A DNA stretch of 64,000 nucleotides from Methanoculleus sp. UBA430. GTDB taxonomy: Archaea > Halobacteriota > Methanomicrobia > Methanomicrobiales > Methanoculleaceae. The stretch lies in the NCBI RefSeq assembly GCF_002506585.1, contig NZ_DAXW01000016.1, positions 289,874 to 353,873 on the forward strand, read 5' to 3'. The translations under genes were made by a program, and so were the position numbers. The notes beneath the pieces were generated by a model, which made no database searches, was not told where the DNA came from, and saw only the letters and a program-made list of their open reading frames with translations. Below, piece after piece: positions 1 through 7,106 of this stretch; position 1 is the first letter of the stretch, and each line of letters starts with the position of its first letter.

Positions 1-1
1 C

Positions 2-292
2 GCCAAGTTCAAGATGGGCGTCGCGGGCTGTCCCAACTGCTGCAGCGATGCCTGGTTAAAAGACCTCGGCTTCTTCGGCACCGATGACGGGTTCACGGCG
101 GTCGTCGGCGGCAAGGGCGGCGGGACGGCAAAGGTGGGCCGGGAGCTCGCCCAGGGGCTGACCGAGGAGCAGGCCGTGGCGCTCGCGAGGAAGGTCATCG
201 CGTTCTACCGGGAGAACGGGCAGGCCCCCGAACGCCTGGGAGCGACGATCGAGCGGGTCGGCTTCGACAAATTCAAAGAAGCCGTCCTTTGA
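2..292 (+). CDS. Nitrite/sulfite reductase-like protein, C-terminal part (5' end outside window)
   Basis: The reading frame is open from the window edge, so only the last 96 residues are visible. The segment GCPNCCSD keeps two cysteines spaced as C-x3-C, the pattern of the second half of the [4Fe-4S]-siroheme binding motif of sulfite/nitrite reductases. The following Gly-rich stretch (VVGGKGGGTAKVG) also fits the C-terminal half of that fold. Methanogens carry several small sulfite-reductase-like proteins (Dsr-LP groups) of uncertain substrate. Without the N-terminus it cannot be told whether this is a stand-alone small protein or the end of an Fsr-type fusion. Confidence 0.75.
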   Translation, partial: AKFKMGVAGCPNCCSDAWLKDLGFFGTDDGFTAVVGGKGGGTAKVGRELAQGLTEEQAVALARKVIAFYRENGQAPERLGATIERVGFDKFKEAVL

Positions 293-302
293 TCTCGAAG
301 GA

Positions 303-373
303 GTTATTCGCGGCAGATTGATGCGCCCGCACCGGCGGGTACAACCAATCTGCCCCTATTCTCAAGGAATAAC
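303..373. other. Nested three-arm inverted repeat, possible structured RNA or terminator
   Basis: Three nested complementary pairs are seen: gttattc (303-309) with gaataac (367-373), ggcagattg (312-320) with caatctgcc (346-354), and cccgc (326-330) with gcggg (335-339). The element begins 11 bases after the stop of the sulfite-reductase-like gene. It lies in a 250-base gap between convergent genes. It could fold as an RNA hairpin in either transcript or as a cruciform. No family is recognised. Confidence 0.5.
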
Positions 374-406
374 GCTGTCCGGTGCGCGGGAGTGTGGTTG
401 CCGTTT

Positions 407-481
407 GTCGTGTGCGGGTCTGAACCGGGCCGGAGAGGGGGGAGGGAGCGCGCACACGACTTTGCCCCCCTCTTCCGGCCC
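407..481. repeat. Two interleaved inverted repeats (pseudoknot topology)
   Basis: One pair is gtcgtgtgcg (407-416) with cgcacacgac (451-460), a perfect 10-base match. The second is gggccggagagggggg (427-442) with its near-perfect complement at 465-481, with one bulged base. The arms interleave (A-B-A'-B'), so both cannot form as simple nested hairpins. They could form a pseudoknot or two alternative structures. The element sits between the 3' ends of convergent genes, so a bidirectional terminator is one reading. Confidence 0.45.
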
Positions 482-542
482 GGCACGCACGCGCAGGTGT
501 TGAACCGGCCTTCAGAAGGATTGGGGTTTGTATCGCTCCCAC

Positions 543-1241
543 CTACGGGGCTGCCGTCACGGGCGGGGAGCCCGCCGCCCCGCTCTCGTAGACGAGGGTA
601 TTGTAGCGATACTGGAAGATGTAGATCGCCGGGGATACTGCGAGCATGAGGACCGGGAAGAGGAGAATCCCGGCAATCCCCACGAAGAGTCCGATAACGC
701 CCGTGACGAGGACGACGAGGAAGACCAGGATCATCCCGAAGATCATGAGGACGAGCTGAAGGATGATCTGGGAGAAGATGTACGACCCCCAGCCGATCCT
801 CCGGATCTGGGCAAGGACGGCGGGGATGTTGAATGCCTCGCGGAGCAAACCGGCCTTCGCGAACCGCACCATTGCCATCTGCGCGACAAGCCAGATCAGG
901 ACGAGGAGGACGAACGATACGAGGGCGGCGACGGCGGCCACGGGACTGTTCTGCCCGGCAAGGACGCCGGCGCCGCCCACCAGGGCCACCGCGACGACGA
1001 GCATGAGCGCGATGTAGGCGAGGTACACGACGAGCAGCTTCAGGCCGTCGAGAAAGAGCCGGCCCCAGCCGCCGAACTCCGGGGCCGGGCCTCCCCGCAT
1101 GATCCGGACGAAGTAGCCGTAGATGAGCGGGAAGACGATGACGGAGGCGATGAGCTGGAGCCACCGGACCCAGCCTCCCCGGAGGATGTTCCCTGTGTAG
1201 TCAAACGAGTCTTCGAGTACTCTCTGGTAGTTTACGGACAA
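543..1241 (-). CDS. DUF4013 family membrane protein
   Basis: A 232-residue polytopic membrane protein. The chosen start is a TTG at 1241 preceded by GGGTGAT; it gives an N-terminus SVNYQRVLEDSFDYTG, typical of DUF4013 proteins, which begin with a short amphipathic segment and then several membrane helices. Long hydrophobic stretches are visible, such as LLVVYLAYIALMLVVAVALVGGAGV and LVLMIFGMILVFLVVLVTGVIGLFVG. The frame is open further upstream, but that extension is unlike the family. Function is unknown; these proteins are common in methanogens and halophiles. Confidence 0.75.
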   Translation of the reverse strand: MSVNYQRVLEDSFDYTGNILRGGWVRWLQLIASVIVFPLIYGYFVRIMRGGPAPEFGGWGRLFLDGLKLLVVYLAYIALMLVVAVALVGGAGVLAGQNSPVAAVAALVSFVLLVLIWLVAQMAMVRFAKAGLLREAFNIPAVLAQIRRIGWGSYIFSQIILQLVLMIFGMILVFLVVLVTGVIGLFVGIAGILLFPVLMLAVSPAIYIFQYRYNTLVYESGAAGSPPVTAAP

Positions 1242-1584
1242 CGTATCACCCTGCGAATCGATCCCGAAACTCCGGGCCGCGGTGCATGCCGGACGGGCCG
1301 ATTCGGGATGCCTCACTATAACGGGTATATCGGGCAACGATCTTCTTGAACGCTTCGATCCGGCTTGAGGGCTGCGCAGATGGGTTCCCTTCCACAAACC
1401 CGCGGTCCCGATTGTACAGCCCAGCCCGGCGGTGACCTTTCGCAACGCATGGAACGTTCGCCGGGTAGCCCTCATCCCGGTCGGTCCGCCCGTCGTGCAT
1501 GTTGATATCCCGGCCGAGCAGACGGCAGAAGCCAGCGTCAGGGGTGGCGCAACCCTCATCATCACCGGCGTCAATCACTCTGCA

Positions 1585-2010
1585 ATGAAACCCCGGGACC
1601 TCTCCATCGAGGAGAAGCGGCGGCTCTTCGATTGGCTCGCCGGGCTGCTCTCGAATCGAGAGGAGATTCTCTTTGCCTACGTATACGGGTCGTTTCTGCA
1701 CGGTCCCTTCCGCGACATCGATATCGGCGTCTTCCTGCAGGCCGACAGCAGCGGAGCAGCCGCTCCGCTCCGATACGAGATGGCGCTTGAGCAGGAACTG
1801 GAAGATGCCATGGGCGTGCCCATCGACGTCAGGGTCCTGAACGCCGCGCCCCTGCCGTTCGCTTACTCGGTCCTGCAGACCGGGGAGGTGCTCGTCTCCC
1901 GCGATGAGAAGGCTCGCTGCGACTTCGTGTGCAGGATATACACCCACTACCACGATTTCGCCTACTACCGGGAGCGTTACCGGCGGGAGGCGCTTGGTCT
2001 CCTGCGATAG
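1585..2010 (+). CDS. MNT-type nucleotidyltransferase (antitoxin of HEPN-MNT pair)
   Basis: A 141-residue minimal nucleotidyltransferase. The catalytic signature is YVYGSFLHGPFRDIDIGVFL, i.e. G-S-x9-D-x-D, the metal-binding core of the polymerase-beta-like fold. In HEPN-MNT toxin-antitoxin systems the MNT protein AMPylates and silences the HEPN ribonuclease. The ATG at 1585 was chosen because homologues begin shortly before the EEKRRLFDWL helix; no strong ribosome binding site supports it. The downstream HEPN gene that should overlap its 3' end is reduced to a stub, so this antitoxin now seems to stand alone. Confidence 0.75.
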   Translation: MKPRDLSIEEKRRLFDWLAGLLSNREEILFAYVYGSFLHGPFRDIDIGVFLQADSSGAAAPLRYEMALEQELEDAMGVPIDVRVLNAAPLPFAYSVLQTGEVLVSRDEKARCDFVCRIYTHYHDFAYYRERYRREALGLLR

Positions 2011-2083
2011 CGAGAAGGTCACCGCCCTCTCGTCGGAGCTGGTGCAGGCCCAGGGCGGGGTGACGGATCTTGCGGTCGCTTGA
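1994..2083 (+). pseudogene. Truncated HEPN toxin remnant
   Basis: A TTG at 1994, preceded by GGGAGG, opens a frame that overlaps the end of the MNT gene and stops after 29 codons. Its translation (VSCDSEKVTALSSELVQAQ...) resembles the first helix of DUF86/HEPN toxins, which usually start inside the end of the MNT gene. No HEPN catalytic R-x4-6-H motif follows in this frame. Short coding-like pieces (for example AREDYVGAI in another frame near 2185-2210) suggest decay by frameshift, but this is weak. Confidence 0.4.
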
Positions 2084-2177
2084 AGGTGCCGCGAGCCCGT
2101 GCTCCGGAGAGATCGGCCCCGGCCCGGGGCGCACGAGAACCTGTTTCAATGCAGGCGATCCCTGTGATCCGGCTGAG

Positions 2178-2254
2178 AAGGTCGCTCGCGAGGATTATGT
2201 CGGAGCGATCAGAACCGTTCCAACCCCGAAGTCCACAACGGCATCGTGTCACCG
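2178..2254 (-). pseudogene. Fragment of an immunity gene 3' region
   Basis: Read on the minus strand, 2218-2254 matches 3051-3087 with only four differences in 37 bases. The latter lies inside the second immunity domain of the 2950-4152 gene. In the corresponding frame it encodes HDAVVDFGVGTVLIAPT and then a stop, against YDAVVDFGVGKVIIEI in the intact copy. The preceding pre-toxin ORF runs into this piece out of frame. It is therefore a recombination scar: the 3' remnant of an immunity gene, joined where a toxin domain used to be. Confidence 0.6.
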
Positions 2255-2916
2255 TTCTGCGTCGCCGTGATCAGCGCGTCGCGGATGTCGGCGATCCCAC
2301 CCACAACCGGCAGGCAGGAGAACCCGATCCACCCGACCATGTAGTAGGGCGACGAAGCGGTCTCCTCCCCGACCAGCCAGTAGAACGACCCGTCGGGCAG
2401 CCCGGTCTCCCCGAACGTCGCCCCAAGGATGATGGCGCGCCCGATCTTGGCGAGGTTGATCTCCCCGCTCGCGGCAGGCGTCAGCGGGTCGGGGTCAGCG
2501 CCGTCGCGGAGGCCGTCACCGTCGGTATCCGGGTTGAAGGGATCGGTGCCGTACTCGAACTCGGCCATGTCGTCGAGGCCGTCGTCGTCGGTGTCCGCCT
2601 TCGTCGGGTCGCTCCGCTGCCTGAAGTGGGTCTTGCCGTTCGCGTCGGTGATGGGCTCCCGGGCCTCAAAACCGTCGGAAAGTCCGTCGCCGTCGGTGTC
2701 GATTGCATATGTGTCGGGCGTATGCTGGTTGCCGAACCCGTCGGTATAGCCACCCTCGAAATCGTCCAACAGGCCGTCTTCGTCCCGGTCGCCGTCGGTC
2801 AGGGTTGCGATCCCCGGCGCGGTCTGGTCTTTGACGACCGTCACCGTCGTGGTGAACAGCGCGTAGCCGTCCTTCAGGACGGCGACCCGGTACGCGCCGA
2901 TGAGAACCTGTAACAA
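2209..2916 (-). pseudogene. TSP3-repeat / pre-toxin gene fragment, truncated at both ends
   Basis: The 235-codon frame has no real N-terminus: it opens inside a beta-sandwich-like segment (GAYRVAVLKDGYALFTTTVTVV). Then come about five calcium-binding thrombospondin type 3-like units (DTDGDGLSDG, DTDDDGLDD, DTDGDGLRDG). Next is a pre-toxin domain (ADIRDALITATQNGD) that is cut off after about 60 residues. The last 12 codons read an immunity-gene fragment out of frame. It is related to the genes at 4170-5000 and 5716-7062. There is no signal peptide and no toxin domain, so it is best seen as debris of a secreted polymorphic toxin. Confidence 0.65.
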
Positions 2917-2949
2917 GAGCCCTAAAAAGAGGTGACTGAGGTAAAACGC

Positions 2950-4152
2950 TTACTCGATACCTTTCAGGTCGACACGGCCATCGATCCGGACATAATCCCC
3001 CTCCTTCAGTTGGAGGCGGAAGTATCGCTTATCGATCTCGATTATAACCTTTCCAACCCCGAAATCTACAACGGCATCGTATCTCCGCTCGGCGTCGCCG
3101 GGATCGTCCGGGACGATGATCGCATCGATGCGCCCGTTCACTTCCAGGAGGGGCAGCGCAGGCTCTGCATAGATCTGTCGATCGACGATCTTGCTCTTCT
3201 CCAGCATGTCCACCAACATCCGCAGCATGACTTTTCCGTCTCTTCCGACCATCGCGGGAGTACAGAGTAGATCGTCATCGAAGACCGATGTCCGGGTGCC
3301 ATCTGCGAACTCGACGCGCACGACCTGCGTATAGACCGTGCCTTGGTATTCGGCGTCCGGTCTCACGCTCACGATGCGGACGGGAATCGTAAGGTTTTCT
3401 TTCAGCATTCCCGTTGGAATGCCGCCCGTTTCGGGATGTGCCGTCACGAGATACCCGTTGTCGGCGACAAGGAGGCGCAGTGTCCTCCCAGAGGTCGGCT
3501 CGACGTACCGGTACACGTTTTTCTGGACCTCGACGCCCTCCCGGGCACCGGTCATAATGAGGTCTTTGACCTCTTCCCGTTTCACATAGTCCAAACCGAA
3601 CGCGGAATAAAACTGGTTGCCCGACGGAGTGTTGACATGGTTAGCGACGATGTGGACCCAGCCGCTTCCTTCCGTGTCATCCAAATCCCACACGCCAACT
3701 AAATCTTTCCGGCTTATTCCGACCCGGATGTAATCTCCTATCTGGTAGTCAGGAAAGGAATCACGTTCTTGATGGCAAAGATCAACGCCAATCGTACCCA
3801 TACCTATGTCAATATAAAAAGTAGGATGATTCTTATCGATATCAACGATTTCGCCAAAAAATAAAATAGGTCCCTTTTCTAGACTGATCTCATCTTCAGG
3901 CGAGTGATACTTTGATTCGACGCCTTTCATAGGTAAAGCCAGTTTTTCGACATGGGCACAAAATGCCGAAACGCCTACTGTCTTGATTGTGCCCACCATC
4001 TCGTCCCTGCTGCTCCCGTCCGGGTCAAACAGGTAAATTATCGTTCCATCCTGCAATTCAATAAAGACAGTCTGCTCGCACACTTCTCCATGGTCGTCCA
4101 GCATGCCGAGAATATTTTTTAGAATCTTTCCTCTCACTCGTGCTCGAAACAT
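2950..4152 (-). CDS. Immunity-toxin-immunity fusion protein (polymorphic toxin cassette)
   Basis: The start is the ATG at 4152 behind GGGGTGAT. The 400-residue protein has three parts. Residues 1-153 form an immunity-like domain (VFIELQDGT, ILFFGEIVDI, GDYIRVGISRKDLVGV). Residues 154-250 are a toxin domain closely related to the C-terminus of the upstream gene (GWVHIVANH, GNQF, VKDLI, DNGYLVTAHP). Residues 250-400 are a second immunity-like domain of the same family as the first (VRVEFADGT, YDAVVDFGVG, GDYVRIDGRVDLKGIE). The joins fall where separate genes would have had stop and start codons. The first third is AT-rich and the rest GC-richer, so the parts probably had different origins. The RNase-like nature of the toxin is inference from its H/H/TAxP pattern. 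Confidence 0.6.
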   Translation of the reverse strand: MFRARVRGKILKNILGMLDDHGEVCEQTVFIELQDGTIIYLFDPDGSSRDEMVGTIKTVGVSAFCAHVEKLALPMKGVESKYHSPEDEISLEKGPILFFGEIVDIDKNHPTFYIDIGMGTIGVDLCHQERDSFPDYQIGDYIRVGISRKDLVGVWDLDDTEGSGWVHIVANHVNTPSGNQFYSAFGLDYVKREEVKDLIMTGAREGVEVQKNVYRYVEPTSGRTLRLLVADNGYLVTAHPETGGIPTGMLKENLTIPVRIVSVRPDAEYQGTVYTQVVRVEFADGTRTSVFDDDLLCTPAMVGRDGKVMLRMLVDMLEKSKIVDRQIYAEPALPLLEVNGRIDAIIVPDDPGDAERRYDAVVDFGVGKVIIEIDKRYFRLQLKEGDYVRIDGRVDLKGIE

Positions 4153-4169
4153 CTTTATCACCCCGTCAA

Positions 4170-5000
4170 CTAACTGAACAGACTCCGGATGTGTGGTGGA
4201 ACCTTACCCTTACTAACGGACAGTGGATAAGCCGTACGGAGATACCCATTGTCACCAATCACGACTAGTAAAAAGTGCTCTTCATCGATCTTCTTCCAAT
4301 ATCGAATAGAACTCCTCGGATCCATTGTTCCTGTCTTCGCACAATCCAGTATCAGATCTTTAATAAGATCTCTATTTACGTACTGTTCACCCAGTGGTAG
4401 AAATTGATTTCCGGAGTTCGGATTAATGATATGATTGTTGACAATATGGATCCAGCCTGTGCCTCCTTCTTTATCGTAAACCCACGATGTCGCACCTGCA
4501 GCCGTACCAAGCTTTCCCTCCTCCAGCCAGATGACCTTCCCGTCCGCCCGCTTGACGACTGCCAACGTCCGCAACAGGTTTCCGTTGCTTCTCACGACCA
4601 CCTTCAGCTCATCCTCGGTGATCCCGTTTATTAGCAACCGATCGATCACCTCGTCGCCGTGTGCTTTACGAATAGCGTTTATCGCTTCCGCGGCCTCATC
4701 CGTATATGGCGCAACCCCGACCAGCAGCACCATCGCCGGCTTCAGCAGCTCCGGGTGCTTCAGGACGAACTTTCCGACGACGGCCGCGACCTTCGCCGCA
4801 TCCCCGTAGCCCGGGATCAGCGCGGCAAGGTTGAGCCCCGTGCCGACCAGATCGCCCCGCGAGATCGTCGCGGCGATGTCCCGGAGGTCGCCGATGACGA
4901 GGACGCCGCTCGCGACCCAGCCGGCCAGGTAATAGACGTTGTCGTGGTCGTCGGCGCCCCACTCACCGAGGACGGCGCCGAGGAGGAACTCCCGGCCCAT
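4170..5000 (-). CDS. Orphan pre-toxin plus C-terminal toxin cassette
   Basis: Residues 1-90 are a pre-toxin domain almost identical to that of the 5716-7062 gene. They are followed by a variable linker and, from about residue 170, a toxin domain: GWIHIVNNH, GNQF, DLIKDLI, RYW, DNGYLRTAYP. Paired histidines plus a terminal T-A-Y-P strand recall BECR-fold or RNase A-like CdiA C-terminal toxins; this assignment is inferred. The frame continues upstream without a start to about 5062, where homology to the TSP3 gene (DPDYDPLVYEERYGPLE) stops abruptly after an immunity gene. The ATG at 5000 has no usable ribosome binding site. The layout is that of a displaced orphan cassette followed by its immunity gene at 4152. 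Confidence 0.6.
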   Translation of the reverse strand: MGREFLLGAVLGEWGADDHDNVYYLAGWVASGVLVIGDLRDIAATISRGDLVGTGLNLAALIPGYGDAAKVAAVVGKFVLKHPELLKPAMVLLVGVAPYTDEAAEAINAIRKAHGDEVIDRLLINGITEDELKVVVRSNGNLLRTLAVVKRADGKVIWLEEGKLGTAAGATSWVYDKEGGTGWIHIVNNHIINPNSGNQFLPLGEQYVNRDLIKDLILDCAKTGTMDPRSSIRYWKKIDEEHFLLVVIGDNGYLRTAYPLSVSKGKVPPHIRSLFS

Positions 5001-5062
5001 CTCCAGCGGGCCGTAGCGCTCCTCGTAGACCAGCGGGTCGTAATCGGGATCAGTGTCTCCTT
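4690..5062 (-). repeat. Direct repeat of pre-toxin segment, copy 2 (matches 6200-6572)
   Basis: Bases 4741-5052 align with 6251-6562 at a constant offset of 1510, with only scattered differences. Similarity fades to the left of about 4690 and ends sharply near 5055-5062. The repeat encodes the pre-toxin domain (GREFLLGAVLGEWGADDH through KFVLKHPELLKPA). Such repeats let orphan toxin tails recombine onto a full-length delivery protein. Confidence 0.85.
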
Positions 5063-5080
5063 GGCACCATTAAAAAGGAA

Positions 5081-5692
5081 CTAAGGGTCATTCTGCATTT
5101 TCTGTTTTTCTTTCAAGAACTTCAGGGGGTGCTCCCACCAGAAGTTAGCTGGAGTATATGGGTCGACGGCATCAGCACAGCATTTGATGATCTCATCGAT
5201 ATGTTGCAGATATTTACTCCTGAAAGTTTCATCAAGGGCGGATATTTTTGCCTTAATTTCTGTAAGATCATAGTCCCGTTCTAATTCGATCAGTAATATC
5301 TCCAGAGAACTGCGAGTAGCAAAATCGTTCGGGATTTCAAGTTCAAAAGGCTCCTGATCGGCAAAATATCGTATTGTCACGGGATAATAGTAAACCTCAT
5401 CGTTCAGCAGAGAAAACAACTTTTCGCGATAATCCTGCCCCTTTTTCTCTTCCAGTGCGGTTAGCTTTCTAGTTATTCTCTCATATTCCGCGCGAAATCG
5501 CTCACAGTCGACTCCTTCCTCTTCGAGCAACTGCATCCAAAAAGGGAGACAGTGTTTTAACCCATAGGGTGCATCGACAGGGTATCTCCCGAGTCTTTTC
5601 AACTCGTCGTAGTGTTCGTCGGTCTCTTCAATACTTTTCTCATAGCTGAGCAGGCCTTTTATTACCCTGTTGAGGAGCTTGTTATCTACCAT
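5081..5692 (-). CDS. Putative immunity protein for the 5716-7062 toxin
   Basis: A 203-residue, charged, soluble protein with no signal peptide or membrane helix (MVDNKLLNRVIKGLLSYEKS..., then alternating Glu/Lys-rich helices and a Trp-rich end, NFWWEHPLKFLKEKQ). It starts 23 bases after the toxin gene's stop and is strikingly AT-rich compared with the flanks. No family is recognised by eye. The immunity role is inferred only from position directly behind a C-terminal toxin, size and composition. Confidence 0.55.
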   Translation of the reverse strand: MVDNKLLNRVIKGLLSYEKSIEETDEHYDELKRLGRYPVDAPYGLKHCLPFWMQLLEEEGVDCERFRAEYERITRKLTALEEKKGQDYREKLFSLLNDEVYYYPVTIRYFADQEPFELEIPNDFATRSSLEILLIELERDYDLTEIKAKISALDETFRSKYLQHIDEIIKCCADAVDPYTPANFWWEHPLKFLKEKQKMQNDP

Positions 5693-5715
5693 TCTCTCAT
5701 ACCACGCTCACGAAT

Positions 5716-7062
5716 CTAATTCAACCTAACCAATCTGTCGGTGATCCGTACATCCACATAATGGGTAAGAGGCCTAGCATCCGGTTTGAAGAAGGTCGTG
5801 ATCAGGCCATCCTTCGTTATACTCACGAACTCGTTGGCACTACGGTCATAAACGACCAGCGTGTCATAGCCCACTTGGTAATACAACTCGACAGTCCCGT
5901 CTCTCCGGTTGCTCAAGGTAGTAGCCTTCTGCAGGTATACCGATTTCGTAAAGGTCTCGCCCCATTCGAATTGACCGAGCACGTGATCGGTGTAGTGTTT
6001 GTCCAGATTCCCTGAAGCCGTGAGCTTCTTCGTCGGCGTCCACCCGCCTTCGCAGACGTTCTCGAGCATATGCCTGACGCGGAAGAGGTTGACGTTCTCA
6101 CCGTAGAGTCTGACCAGCGTCGAATCCGTCGCTCCATTTGCCCTGAGCACATCGAGGACCTCGTCGCCGTAACTGTACTTCAAGATGCTCAGCGCTTCAG
6201 TCGTTTCATCCGAGTACCGGGTCACCCCGGCCAGCAGGAGAACAGCCGGTTTCAGCAGCTCCGGGTGCTTCAGGACGAACTTCCCGACGACGGCCGCGAC
6301 CTTCGCCGCATCCCCGTACCCCGGGATCAGCGCGGCGAGGTTGAGCCCCGTGCCGACCAGGTCGCCCCGCGAGATCGTCGCGGCGATGTCCCGGAGGTCC
6401 CCGATGACGATGACGCCGCTCGCGACCCAGCCGCCCAGGTAGAAGATGTTGGCATGGTCGTCGGCACCCCACTCGCCGAGGACGGCGCCGAGGAGGAACT
6501 CCCGGCCCATCTCCAGCGGGCCATAGCGCTCCTCGAAGACCAGCGGGTCGTAGTCGGGATCGTACCACTCCTCGTAGCCGGAGTGGCCGTCACCGTCGGT
6601 GTCGGCCGACCAGAGATCGGTGCCGATCTCCCATTCGAGGGCGTCGGAAAGCCCGTCGCCGTCGCTGCCCGGGTTGAGCGGGTCGCTCTCGATCGCATCC
6701 TCCAGGTAGTCGTCGAGGCCGTCGCCGTCCGTGTCCGCCTTGTTCGGGTCGCTCCGCTGCTTGTAGTAGGTCTTCCCGCCTTCGGTGACCAGTTCTCCAG
6801 CCTCGTAGCCGTCTGAAAGCCCGTCCCCGTCGGTATCGACCGCATACGGGTCAGGCGCATGCCAGTTGCCGAACCCGTCGCGATACCCGTTCTCGTAGAT
6901 GTCCGGCAGCCCGTCCCCGTCCAGGTCGTCATTGTTCAGGTCCGGTGTCAACCTGAAGTGGAGCGAACCGATTAGCGCAGTCTCGCTATGGATGGTGAGA
7001 GGCTCCGCATCGCCGTAGCATGCTCTCCGGCGAGCCGGACACAGGGCAAGCGGACCACGCAA
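5716..7062 (-). CDS. TSP3-stalk polymorphic toxin with pre-toxin and RNase-like C-terminal domain (5'-truncated)
   Basis: The frame opens at a TTG (7062), 45 bases after the acyltransferase stop. The first 20 residues look unlike coding sequence. Residues 30-45 (LTIHSETALIGSLHFRL) look like the inside of a larger extracellular protein, so the 5' part, including any signal peptide, is probably lost. Residues 45-180 are thrombospondin type 3-like Ca-binding repeats (DTDGDGLSDG and similar). Residues 185-280 are the pre-toxin domain. Residues 330-448 are the toxin: LDKHYTDHVLGQFEWG, YDTLVVYDRSANEFVSITKDG, then LITTFFKPD. Conserved His, Tyr and a strand ending T-x-F-K-P suggest a BECR-type RNase, which is inference. 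The putative immunity gene follows at 5692. Confidence 0.6.
   Translation of the reverse strand: MRGPLALCPARRRACYGDAEPLTIHSETALIGSLHFRLTPDLNNDDLDGDGLPDIYENGYRDGFGNWHAPDPYAVDTDGDGLSDGYEAGELVTEGGKTYYKQRSDPNKADTDGDGLDDYLEDAIESDPLNPGSDGDGLSDALEWEIGTDLWSADTDGDGHSGYEEWYDPDYDPLVFEERYGPLEMGREFLLGAVLGEWGADDHANIFYLGGWVASGVIVIGDLRDIAATISRGDLVGTGLNLAALIPGYGDAAKVAAVVGKFVLKHPELLKPAVLLLAGVTRYSDETTEALSILKYSYGDEVLDVLRANGATDSTLVRLYGENVNLFRVRHMLENVCEGGWTPTKKLTASGNLDKHYTDHVLGQFEWGETFTKSVYLQKATTLSNRRDGTVELYYQVGYDTLVVYDRSANEFVSITKDGLITTFFKPDARPLTHYVDVRITDRLVRLN
6200..6572 (-). repeat. Direct repeat of pre-toxin segment, copy 1 (matches 4690-5062)
   Basis: This is the counterpart, within the longer toxin gene, of the repeat at 4690-5062. 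The offset is 1510 bases and the best-matching core is 6251-6562. Here the homologous segment runs on seamlessly into the TSP3 stalk, whereas the other copy is cut off, so this copy is probably the ancestral arrangement. Confidence 0.85.
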
Positions 7063-7106
7063 CCCTCATGCGCGCGCCTTGAGCGGGAGGAGAACCCGGA
7101 GACCCC

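Noticed and set aside
528..1349. 273-codon acidic plus-strand frame across the DUF4013 gene
   Set aside because: The minus strand encodes a clear polytopic membrane protein; the acidic plus-strand product (many D/E/H) is the usual antisense signature of hydrophobic GC-rich coding sequence.
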